Assembly: GCA_963969395.1 (NCBI GenBank)
Contig: OZ017804.1
Coordinates: forward strand, 15,934,001-15,998,000
DNA length: 64,000 bases
DNA from: Pseudoscleropodium purum
Taxonomy: Eukaryota > Streptophyta > Bryopsida > Hypnales > Brachytheciaceae
Direction: 5' to 3'
The position numbers and the translations under genes were made by a program. Under the pieces are notes generated by a model. The model was not told the origin of the DNA, did no database searches, and saw only the letters and a list, made by a program, of their open reading frames with translations. The first letter of the stretch is position 1. Every line of letters starts with the position of its first letter. Shown piece by piece: positions 26,301 through 36,960 of the stretch.

Positions 26301-29117
26301 ATAAAACCACCAGCGAGTTAATTTCTAAATAACATTTGACCTATAAAGGCTAGCCATTGCTTACAAAATTTGGTGTAAAATACCCCTAAATGAAGAGCCT
26401 AGAGAAAATCAAAGAATCTGAAAGGAATGTACAAATGAAAAGAGGTAAGATTTAATGACTCATACCTCGAGCCAACCAGATCCCTTATATTGTCCAATGC
26501 CTCTGCAGATATCTGAATTCAAACCAACAATAATTACCAGGTAAAATTAAGGCAAAAGGGACTACAAAAAAACTGCAGGTACATGCTCGCGCAACTCTCA
26601 AAACCTGTTTCACATCCTCACAATACGTTCATATGTAAGAGGAAGTTACTAAAATACAGCACAACGGACCTGAAAACCATCAGTTCGCATGTACGTAATC
26701 AGTCCTGTTTGTTCATCATCGTTGAGTTTTACTCCCTCGTATAATTGATGAGCTATCTGCAAACAGGATCAAACTCTCTCAGCAAAATAATCCAGAGACT
26801 ATTCGATACCAGTATTCATATTTGCCAAAACTACGAGGAATGAACGAAGTCACAGCTCGAAACACTCATCCAGCTTCAATAATCTGACTTTGAGAACTAA
26901 GCGAGACACAGCCAGCATCTTTCTGACAAAACTGTGGAACAAAGGTGTAACGAAATGGAAACCACATAATGGACTACTACCCTCGAATTCTTCCTTTTAA
27001 CCAAAATTATCACATTCGCTGACAACGAAATGAATTTGCACCAAGGGTCTCAGCAATCACATTAAAGCAGCACAAAAAAATGGTCATACTCCCTCTGTCT
27101 CAAAATAAATCCGTGGTTTCTAGTGGGAAACTGTAGGCGTACCACGGATTCATTTTGAGACGGAGGGAGTAAAACCGATCCAAACTTCGCAGAAACTTAC
27201 CGACATAGTACGGGTGGCCCCAAATCCTAACTTGGCGGAAGCATCCTGTTGTAATGTGGAAGTGATGTAAGGGACTGGAGGCTTGCGACGAATGAGACCC
27301 TTTTTCACACTTTCTACATGCAGAATGGCTTCTGAAACTTTTTTGGACGCAGCTTGTGCATCCAAATCATTGGCAATAGAAAACTGACCCAGTTTCTCTC
27401 CCTTAAAGTGACTCAAGCGAGCAGAAAACGAAACTCCATCCTGGGCTCCATCCTTTCTTAGTTGAGTTTCAACACTCCAATATTCTTGGCTCCGAAATGC
27501 CTCAATCTCCTGCTCACGTTCACAAATCAAGCGAAGAGCAGCTGACTGCAGACGCCCGGCTGACCTGCTACCCGGCAACTTGCGCCACAGAACAGGCGAG
27601 AGGTTAAAGCCGATCAGATAATCGAGTGCCCGCCGCGCAAGAAACGCATCCACCAAGGTCTCACTCACATCTCGGGCGGATTCCATGGCCCTGAGCACTG
27701 CTGCCTTCGTAATTTCATGAAACATCACTCGTTTCACTTGGATCTCCTTATTCAAAGCCCCCTCCATCTTCAACATCTCTAAGACGTGCCACGCAATCGC
27801 CTCTCCTTCCCTGTCTGGGTCGGATGCCAAAACCAAAACCTGCGCTCTAAAAACCCCACAACACACACAGGGCCAAGTTATTAGCAATTTACATTTGTCT
27901 TCTATAAAGGGCCTCTTTTCACTAATTTTTCATTTCAAAATGTTCAACACATGCACTTCTAAACTAATTGGATTTGAATTCTCACTCAATTGCTTTCACT
28001 TCTAACACAATTTGGAAAGTTGTGTCCCTCACATATTATTTTATATTTGAGTTTCAAAGTCTTCTGATGTAGTCCAAGACTAAACCAATAATCCATTGAT
28101 CACCACTTCAAATGTCGCAATCCTAAAATTCATGGAGTCAGAGCACTGACATATATGATTTAAGAATGAGATGCTACAATTCATTCCCAAAACCAGACAA
28201 TCTTTTGGTTTCTGGTTCATTGCACTAGAAATTTTAGGGCTTGTTTTTCTTACGGTGTTTTTGCTTGTTTGATTTCGGTAAAAATCCAGCACAAGGTAGT
28301 GCGAGAATAGGATGCAGAGGCAAACCGTTTCAGAGCAGCTTTGATAGAATTAATATGAGGACGAGCTGATCCTGGCACCTCCCAGAGCATTTTGAAATCA
28401 TCATCTGGTCGCACTGATCCAGCTCTTGAAGCAAGATCCCGAACATGGCCATAACTTGGCAGTACAGTAAAGCTCGGCCCAAGACACTTGGCGATAGTCT
28501 TCGCCTTGCTGGGCGATTCTACGACCACTACAGATTGCAAATTTTCTCGATCGGGTTCATTCCCTTTAAGCTTCTTCCAATCGTTTGCCTTCTTCTCAAC
28601 CGGCGGTGGCGCTACACTGGTACACATCCTGGCTCCCGAAAATCTTAAACCCTAAACCCTACCAAATATCAGTTCCAAAAATTCACCAGCAACATCCATT
28701 CTCTCAATTCCACAACTATCACAACCAATTTTCAAACCAGAATCGAACGCTCACACGCTTCTTAAACCCCAAATAATAAAGAAACCTAAAAACTCGACCC
28801 CTTTACATAAACGAAATAATGCAACATCCGCTAGCCTGCAGTATGAAATTACGATTGAAATTCCACTAACCTTAAACCCGAAACCGTACCAAACATCAGC
28901 AACAAAAGTTCACCAGCAACATCCATTCCCTCGACTCCACAACTATCACAACCAATCCTCAAATCACAATCAAACGCTCCCTCTTCTTAAACCCTAATTA
29001 CTCAAGAAACTTAAAATTCGAGCTCATTATAAAAGGAGGAAGTAATGCAATGTCCGCTGACCTGCAAGACAAAATTGCGAACGAATTTTCGCTCCAGGAA
29101 GACGAAACAGCGACCAT
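20385..29117 (-). CDS. topA: DNA topoisomerase I, bacterial (type IA) class, probably organellar
   Basis: Relaxes negatively supercoiled DNA through a 5'-phosphotyrosine strand break. My model has 22 exons: 29117-29062, 28628-28326, 27846-27201, 26756-26670, 26512-26466, 26162-26053, 25677-25577, 25153-25061, 24833-24750, 24554-24468, 24204-24136, 23828-23769, 23605-23534, 23286-23179, 23071-22989, 22798-22688, 22402-22267, 22081-21992, 21722-21657, 21550-21455, 20869-20516, 20393-20385 (955 aa). TOPRIM: VVVVESPSKAKTI (E56) and ASDPDREGEA (D129, D131). Active site: Tyr357 in GLITYMRTD. Then AQEAHEAIRPTDI, PPPRFSEGTL, GIGRPSTYA, a Cys finger (CVSCKEG...GCSRHPNC) and Toprim C-terminal repeats (GPYGAYVQLGE; GKFGFFLRHR). 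The basic tail holds an AT-hook (RGRGRPRK, about 931-938). Every listed junction keeps frame. Least certain: exon 1 (a Ser-rich possible transit start; the alternative start is ATG at 28627), the start of exon 24554, and the tiny last exon (reading through would stop at 20411). Confidence 0.93.
20561..20584 (-). other. AT-hook motif in the topoisomerase tail
   Basis: Encodes RGRGRPRK, the core of the AT-hook minor-groove binding motif, preceded by two Lys. A weaker basic cluster (SRRGRRPHRKP) lies earlier in the same exon. Confidence 0.75.
27087..27171. mobile_element. Stowaway-type MITE in a topoisomerase intron
   Basis: An 81-bp element at 27089-27169 flanked by TA dinucleotides (27087-27088 and 27170-27171). 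The arms CTCCCTCTGTCTCAAAATAA and CTCCCTCCGTCTCAAAATGA (the latter read on the complement) pair over about 29 bp with two mismatches, leaving a loop of only about 23 bp. The terminus CTCCCTCYGTCTC and the TA target are the standard Tc1/mariner Stowaway signature. It lies about 30 bp inside the intron that follows exon 27846-27201, with no effect on the reading frame. Confidence 0.93.
28644..29097. repeat. 227-bp tandem duplication at the 5' end of the topoisomerase gene
   Basis: Two head-to-tail copies, 28644-28870 and 28871-29097. Landmarks in both include TTCACCAGCAACATCCATTC, CCACAACTATCACAACCAAT and a GCAA..TCCGCT..CCTGCA block. The distal copy contains the inferred exon 1 end and its CAG|GTCAGC donor; the proximal copy reads CAG|GCTAGC at the same place. 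The duplication therefore copied an exon-intron boundary into what is now intron 1. Confidence 0.85.
28645..28660. promoter_or_regulatory. Telo-box-like AAACCCTAAACCCTA
   Basis: Two overlapping AAACCCTA units just upstream of the TOPRIM-encoding exon, plus a further TAAACCCTAATT at about 28988-28999. Telo boxes are common in 5' regions of plant translation, replication and cell-cycle genes. Regulatory activity here is inferred only from the motif. Confidence 0.4.
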
Positions 29118-29680
29118 TGGAATGGAAATTGGTCACGCACTTGTCCCACATTGCAGCGGGCACGGCGTATCCGCGAGTGGCAGCCATTTGGGACGACGAT
29201 ACCACCCGCTGGCAGCCCACGATCCAACTCATGAGCACCAGCTCTCTTGCTACTCCTTCACCTCCGTCCCCGTGCAATCTTCTCCTCCATTCCGAACCCG
29301 ATTCGAAACAGAATTGCTGAATCGCAACATTCTACGAGGGAGTGGCGCATTCCTATGCGTTGGATTCTGGATCGCGAGATTGGGCGGAGGACGGGGAGAT
29401 CGAGGGAAAGCGATTGCTTCACTTGCGAGACATACAAACTCAGAATCCTTTGAAGTGATGTTGCATTCGGGTTAAACCCTGTGAATGGATTAGGAGCGAG
29501 TTCGAGTGGTGTGAAAAGGGTCTTAATCGCGGTCATGGGGGTACTACTCTCGGTCTTGGGGACAGTATGTCCTCCTTTGCCTTTTAACACCCGATTTTTT
29601 TTGGAATCTTGCCAATTTCTGCTTATGTCTTTAGCCAGTCTCAATATCCTAGATTTCATCAATTAGGTTTAGATGGAATT
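29118..29680 (-). promoter_or_regulatory. Topoisomerase 5' leader/promoter region
   Basis: A local rise in GC from about 29050 to 29600 marks the 5' end of the gene. ORFs up to 141 codons occur on both strands (29050-29475 plus; 29258-29662 minus), but they overlap one another antisense, look like no known family, and are more simply explained by the GC-rich leader. Confidence 0.4.
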
Positions 29681-32103
29681 TTATAATTTAAAGATTCCAA
29701 GCATTATTTTAGACAAATGAGAAAATTATTTGTGAAAGACATTGTCATAAAACACTTTGTTTATCATTTAGAATATGAACTTTGGAGCATTTAACCCTAA
29801 AAGGATAAGACCTATCACCAAGTTTCTTTGCCCCAAATGATTTGGTTTTTGAACTAGTAAGTGTATTTTTCATTTTTACAATGATCTTGGAAGTCATCCA
29901 TCAACCACTTTGGGGCCTCAACATTTTTCTTTTTGACACTACATCTAAATGAAATAAATTATTTTAGAAAAGAAATCATATGGCTTATCATATAAATTTT
30001 TCATTTATTGGTAATGATTTTAAAACACTATGAATTTTCAATGAAAAAAACATTCCAAATTTGTATCAAATACAAAATAAGCTTGAAAAATCTGAAAATT
30101 TCACTACAAGTGTATATCAATATTAATTTTATATGAATGCAATAGAAATTTCCTTTAGATCTAATCCAAATTTCATGTCATATTTTTCCTTCCATCTTTT
30201 ATAATTAAATGTATTTAATAACTACTACAATACATCTAAATCATTAATTTTGAACCAATCATTTTGAACCTTCAAGGCAAGATTGGAAGTTTTGAACAAG
30301 AGATATTGAGGTTGGAAGTTAGTCATGAACTCATTCAACTTTGAAAAGAATACATTTGCAATTCTAGACTCAATGACTTGTCTCTAAATACAATGTCAAA
30401 GAATTCTTGATAGATTTTTGCACAAACACAAATAGTATTAATACCACTACCCAAAGTTAAAGTTTATAATTTGTTTATTTTGAACAATATAGAAATTGAT
30501 TCAATTTTGGAATAACAAATATATCACATCCTTGTATGTAAAATAAAAATAAATAAAATAATTTTTCATCCTTACATTCATCCACAAAAGAGCAATTTTG
30601 TCCCCATGATATTGGATCAATTTTCATTTATTTCATCCATTTTGAAAGGAATAATTATACTAATAATATCTTGAGTGCATTTTTTCTAAAAAAAACATGT
30701 CTAGTATACAATATGTAGCCAAAGTTTGATCAAATATTTTAAACTTTAATAAATTAAAACTTCACAATTAGAATTTGCGTTGAAGAGCTAGTAATCTCCA
30801 ATCAAGTAAAATGTTCTAGGTCACTTGAATTGTGACCCCACTTTTTAGAGCTAGAATAAATAGAATGCTTCCCCTAATTTATACTTGTTGATTATTCATC
30901 ATTTATTTACACACTACTCTCAAAGGTAATATTAAAGATTTAGGGAATTCTTTATTGCAATTCTAAATTCATTATATTGGAATCTAAATCATGCAACATT
31001 TCATGTTTTGTACATGTATATTATATTATTGCAATCTTTATAATACTTGAACTACAAATGATTGTTTTTTTATATTTATCTTCATTTTATAATGAAACTT
31101 TAGAATATTCTAATATATTTTGTGATAGATACAATTTTGTTCCATATTTGGCTTCAAAATTTTAACAATAATACTTATAAAACAAAAAGATGTAAAATGA
31201 ATCCAATGAAATAGCTAAAAGAATCACTTGCTCAAAAATGTCAAAGTTTTACTAATATATTATATAAGATATTTTTGAATTGAATAGTGGAAGTTAAAGT
31301 GATTTGAAGGTCATTGCTATAATAATATGCCATTCTAGAACATGAAGGTGAAGGTGACCCATCTAAAATGTCATGAGATCCAAATGTAATCATCAATTTA
31401 TTTTGACAATTTTTAATAGTTTTCTATAATAAAAGAGGAAGGTAGTATGTGAGAGGTGAAGACTAAATTGAGAATTTCATAAAGGTTTTGAAGGATACAA
31501 AATTTTCTTGAAATTTTTTAAATATTATATGTATAACTAAATTATTTCATCTTTCCTATAAAAAATATAATAATTTTAGTTTTCAAAAAATTGATTGAAA
31601 TTTCTCATATAAATTAATAATGTATAGTTTCATGTAATAAAAAATAGATATTAAAACTTAAATAAAAAAATAAAATTGAAAACAAGCTTGAAATTGAAGT
31701 CTAACTATAGCATGGAATTTATATGAAAGGACTTACAAACTTCATTCAAATCATGTTATTGCCAAGGCAAATTACAAATGAATACTATAGATAGTGGGGA
31801 ATGTATTACAAAATTATTTGGAAGTTTAGGTGAAAAAAATGTGATTCCAACATTTCATAAATTTAGATTTGTTATTTACATTGACATGCTTCAAATTCAA
31901 AACCTCTTAGAATATCATACACCATTTTTTTCTAATTACTTGGTTTGTTTTGACCCCATAACTTGTAATTAAATGGGTTGCTTACAAATTAAAGAATAAT
32001 CATGTATAAACTTTAAAATATAATAGAATGTGGGACAATAAAAAGATTTTTATCCAGAATTCAAATTAGCCTTATTTGTAATTGATTGGTTTCATCAATA
32101 GGT
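29681..32103. other. AT-rich intergenic DNA; no gene
   Basis: Very AT-rich and of low complexity, with one weak TIR-like fragment (TTTAACCCTAAAAGG at about 29789). No coding signal. Confidence 0.5.
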
Positions 32104-33057
32104 TTAACCCCTAAATGACTTTGACTGTGTTTTCACCAAAACCACTTCCAAACTATCATTTCTAGTACATGTACCAAAATTTAGAGAAAAAAAAATTTGG
32201 ACACATGTAAATGTAGGACCTTATAGTAAGCTTGTTTGAAAACATGTTGAAAAAATTTCAAAATTTTTCACCCTGTAGATTGCAGGATATTAGCATTTGA
32301 AGTGGCAAATTTCATTTTGTTGGCCCTACCAAAATCTGGGCAACTGCAATTTAGAAGGTCACATTTGTATGAAAAATGTCCAAAATGGTTGCAACTTTTT
32401 GGATTCATTTTTCAAGTCGAGTTGGCTACATGCTTGAAAATTTTTAGATCATTTGAAATTGAACAATGTATAGGAAAAAAAATAGTAGGTAGAAAAGAGT
32501 AGAGAATGATTCAAAATACTAAATTGTTAACAATTTATTTTTGGAATTGAAAAATGCCAATCCCAATGGTTTTAATGTTGAAATAAACAATCTACATCCT
32601 ATTTTTTTATTTTTTTCCAAAAATATTGAAAATTGAGTTAAATGACAGTTTTCAAAGTTTATCTTAGAGTATAGAGTCAAAAACAATCTACAAACTCCCA
32701 CAAAATAAAATTCTTCATAACTTTTGACTCATTGATGAAAATGGAGTGATTCAAAGCATTTCAAGTATATTAAAATTTAGAGAACAAATTTCAAATTTTA
32801 ATTTTTTTTTTAAAAAGATTTTTAAAGAAGTTTTTTTTATTCACCGCACTGCCTGCCAAGCAATGAAAAGTACACATCATACAATAACTTCTTAACTATG
32901 TATTCAAAAGCTATGAAAATTGTTGGGCCTTAAAGCTACTCCTTGGGAATATATTGTGTTAAAATTTCAGCAAAAAATAAATAAAAACTCCATATATAGT
33001 GAGCTACCCAAAATTTCTATGTTGCCAAAAAATGTAGTTTGGGCGTTTGGGGGTTAA
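32104..33057 (-). mobile_element. TIR element, copy B (inverted relative to copy A)
   Basis: 954 bp, starting TTAACCCCTAAATGACTTTG and ending CGTTTGGGGGTTAA. On the complement it reads in the same order as copy A: TTTGGCAACATAG next to the end, then CCAAGGAGTAGC, then the conserved TTGTCAATTTAG-type block. It has the same size class as copy A (944 bp), which supports one defined element rather than chance similarity. Confidence 0.72.
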
Positions 33058-33124
33058 TTTACCTATAAATATTCCCTTTTCAAATAAACTTTGGAACCTA
33101 AAAGCAACAAATTCTTCACACACT

Positions 33125-33832
33125 TTAACTCCTAAAGGACCAAGGCCTATTTCTTATTAAACATTGCTCAAAATTGTCATTTCTAGTGCTAAGAGTAAAA
33201 GAATTTGAAGTAATATTTTTTATGTATCAAATTATAGGGTCTTGCATTAGACTAATATGAAAATGTGTGGTAAAATTTTTTGACACTTTTACTACATGGA
33301 TTGCAAGGTAAATGCATTTAAAATGAAGAAATAATGTTTTTGGCACCATGCCAAACTAGCTAGTTTATGAGAATTTGAATTTTTTTAATTTAAAAATTTT
33401 GCACTCTTGATTTTGAATTAAATTATTTCTATCATAATGAATTGAGTTGAAAATAAAAATTAATTAATCTAAAAATTAATCTAATTTCAATTATTTGAGA
33501 AAAATTAAATAGAAGAAAGTATGTGCTAGAAGAAAAAACTAAATTGTTAATCGATCAATGACGGACTTGAAACACACCTAAGTAAGAGGTGCAGAAATCA
33601 CCCATTTAAGAGCATTTTGGCTGCTACCCACTCTAAATTTAATTTGTGCCTTTAACTTCAAGTTTTGTAGCCTAACTTTTGTTCTCAAGCATTAATTGAA
33701 ATTTTAAAAAATTACATTCCTCAAAGCTAATAAATTTTTTAATCTTTTGAAAAAGTTTCACCAAAAATTGAGCTCATAGAAAACCTATCCGAAATCCATG
33801 TTGTCTCCCTAGGAACAAGTGATTCTTTAGGT
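33125..33832 (-). mobile_element. TIR element, copy D (right end truncated)
   Basis: Starts TTTAACTCCTAAAGGACCAA and follows copy E (3107-3991) block by block, but is about 180 bp shorter and ends without a clear GGGGTTAA. It abuts copy B with only about 70 bp between them. No coding capacity. Confidence 0.55.
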
Positions 33833-36699
33833 TGGAATTGAAAGTTTTTTCCTTCTTTTATTTTGCCTAAATAAATAGATGGTTGGGTTTTATAATTATC
33901 ACCGTCCGGAACGAGGGAGCCTTGTATTTATCATATTTAAAATAATTATGAATAAATTGAAAGCTACTTGTGAAATAAACGAAAGTTATGGGAAACAACT
34001 TAGATACCGTTGGTGGGAAGAAGCAATTTAATGTCCATGGCCCACCTACTAATAAATGAGATTACCAAGCAAGCATTGCATGGGCTGAAATTAATGGATT
34101 CTTCGGAAGTCTGACACCAACAGGACAAACAAAAGCAGGGTGGTACAGGAAGGCACTCTGCAAGTGGGGATTCCGTCAGTATTACTGTTATTCCATTCAT
34201 TTAAAAATTTTAAAAAATAGAATTTTGAAACAAATGGGAGACGTTATTCCATCCATTCAAGGGTACAACATCTGTCCATTTGGGGGAAAGTGTCTTAGCG
34301 AAGGAGTGATGAACAAGATTTACAATTACAATGCTAACAAATTTTATAAAGTTTTGTAAAAATTTAGTATTCTAGGACTTTTGATAATTTTGAATTCTTT
34401 TCGAAAAAAAAGAGTGAAAATTAGATTACTAGAGCTATATTTTCTTAATTAAGCATTATAACATTTAAATTCAAGAAGTATGTGGAAATTTAGGTTTTGA
34501 TTTTAGAAATGCCAATAGGGTTTGCAATGTCCTTGAAGGGTTGAAGGGCAATTTTTATCCCTAAATGTCCAAGCCTGTTTTTGAGCTTTTTGGAATTTAC
34601 TCTAAACTAAGCAAGAAAAAATCCAACTGTTGATAAATTTTACCATTTTTTTAACATTAGTAACCATGTAAAGTCAAACAAGATATGTTGTGGATTACAT
34701 AGGAAAGAAAAACAAGACAATATTTTTAACCCCCTAAATGTACATGGTCTTTTTTGAGCTTATTGGAATTTGTTCTCAATTAGACAAAAGAAATAACTTT
34801 TTGATAGGTTTAACTAAATTTTAACATAAATAACCATAAAAATTCTAACAAGGCATTTTATGGATCATATAAAAAAATATCATTGTAGGATTATAATGTT
34901 TGATTAAAAGGTTGTTAATTAAAATTATGGAAATAATTTCAAGTCTTTCAATTCTCTTTTTACATCTAAAATCTAAAATTGAGGTCTTGAAAAATTACCA
35001 AAGTAAAAGGAAATACCATGCGTAATCATAATTGATTTATGACTTCTCAAAATCTACTCTACAATTTTTTAAATGACTTTCCAATGTAATTCCCCTTCTT
35101 TCTAAAATCCAATGTACTTGAGGCTCATCTTCAAGTTCCTCGTAGCACTAAAAAAATTCAAGATTTGTAATGGAGACCCCTGCACAAGATCTTCAATAAA
35201 AACAATTTTTTTCCAAACTTAAGTTTTTGATGCTTCAAAATTACTTTCAAAAGTATTCAACTAATAAAAAAAAAGATAAAATAGCAATTTGATAAGATTT
35301 TTATTTAACTTCAAAGTTAGGTCTACACCAAAATATGATGTCTTGGCATTTAGAGAATAAATTGTGTAAAATTAATAAACTTAAATTTTTATTTTTATTT
35401 TGAAACAATTGAGTTTATTGCAATTGAAGAAATAAATTGAGGATGAATCAAGGGCTTTGAAAGAGAACTAAAGATTGTAACCTCTTGCAAGATGGCATTG
35501 GACTTTTATCAATTTAGTCCCCCTCCAACTATAACCTCTGGTGATATTTACATGGCTAATATGCAAATTACTTTTCTTACTTGAGTTTATTAAACTAGTG
35601 CAATAAGACCCTCTACACTACTTGCACAAATTCTTAATAATTGTGGTCTAATTAGTGTGAACATAGAAAGAAACATAGATGAAAGTAATTGAAAGTTGCT
35701 TCTAATGACATCATTTGAAATACTGTAAAAAATAATGTAGACAATTTATATTGATATTATCTAAAATGTTGCGAAGCTCCAAACTAATGAATGCAATAAA
35801 TTTACATAATTCAAAATTAAAGTGAATTTGTATTGGTGGGAGTGATAATTGAATTGATTTGAGTGGCACAATTAGTGAAATAGTCATGTTACTAATTATA
35901 AAAGTTTATTGCTTTTACTACAAAGGTCCTACACATTAAAAAAAACATAATAACATTTTATAGTAACATTTTTATGAGAGATTTTGTAGCATGTACTATT
36001 TGGACATATTTGAAATAATGAAATATTCAAGTTCCCTTGCATTTCATATTCATTTTTGCTTTTAGCACAAGACATAAAATAAGCATCTATAACTAATGTT
36101 TAAAGCAATTTTGCACTCTTTGGTGTGGATTCAACATGTGAGACTATTTGAACACATTACAATCAAGAATCATGAATTTTCTATAAAGATTGATTTCTTA
36201 AAGTTGTATGGTTATATTATGGATTTTTAAAAAATCTACTTAAAGTACCATTACTCAATATTTAAACATCACAAATGCATATACAACAACAACAACCCCT
36301 AAACCTCAAAATACGAAAATCAATCGTTCACCCCATAGAACAAAGCACATAAATCTACAATGATGTATCTTAATATTATGCCCTGATCACATCCAGCTCA
36401 AAATCAAATAAATTATTATATAGGTGGTGCATTCATACCACCCACTCCTACTAGTGAAGGTGTGACAATAAGATATGGAATTTGCAATATTTATAAGAAT
36501 AAAAATATTTGCCTAAGACTTCCTTATCTCCAGAATATTTTTAGAGCAAAACTCACAACAATACATAAGATGTTCATTTTTACACAAAACAATATTGAAT
36601 TCACTACATATTTATAGACAACTTTTACTCACTCTACCTAAAAAACACACAAACTAGATACTCTAAACTTCAAGACAACCATCCAAATAAACTAATGTT
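33833..36699. other. AT-rich intergenic DNA; no gene
   Basis: Contains two neighbouring similar segments (about 34555-34640 and 34730-34815) sharing CCTAAATGT, TTTTTGAGCTT and TTGGAATTT, a local tandem duplication of about 180-bp period. Otherwise nothing recognised. Confidence 0.5.
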
Positions 36700-36960
36700 C
36701 ATAGAAATAATCAAATTATTCTACCATTAAAAGGCTCCAATACATCCATATGAACATTAGAAGATCTTAGGGGGCTCCGAAGCCTGTTTTGGGCTTGTTC
36801 CTCCGTAGTTGTTCCTTGCAGCGAAGGGAACAGCCCGTTGTCAGGAAAAAAAAATTGAAATGAAATGAAATTCTTAAAATTAAAAAAAAAATTGAGACAA
36901 TGACATTGTAGGGTCTCGGCCACGTCAGTCCATTGTAACAGTACTTTCCTTGTATTCATA
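36700..36960 (-). repeat. Dispersed repeat R4, copy 1
   Basis: Reads on the complement as GACGTGGCC, a T/A-rich spacer, GGCTGTTCCC, GGAACAAC, GCCCAAAACAGG, then ATCTTCTAATG. The same order occurs at 42066-42325 and 46733-46960 on the plus strand. Confidence 0.6.

Noticed and set aside
29050..29475. 141-codon plus-strand ORF upstream of the topoisomerase gene
   Set aside because: No family resemblance, overlaps other open frames on the opposite strand, and lies in a GC-rich promoter/leader region.
34000..34200. 66-codon Cys-rich minus-strand ORF resembling a secreted peptide
   Set aside because: No signal peptide order, no promoter context, and Cys spacing matches no family I know; likely chance in intergenic DNA.
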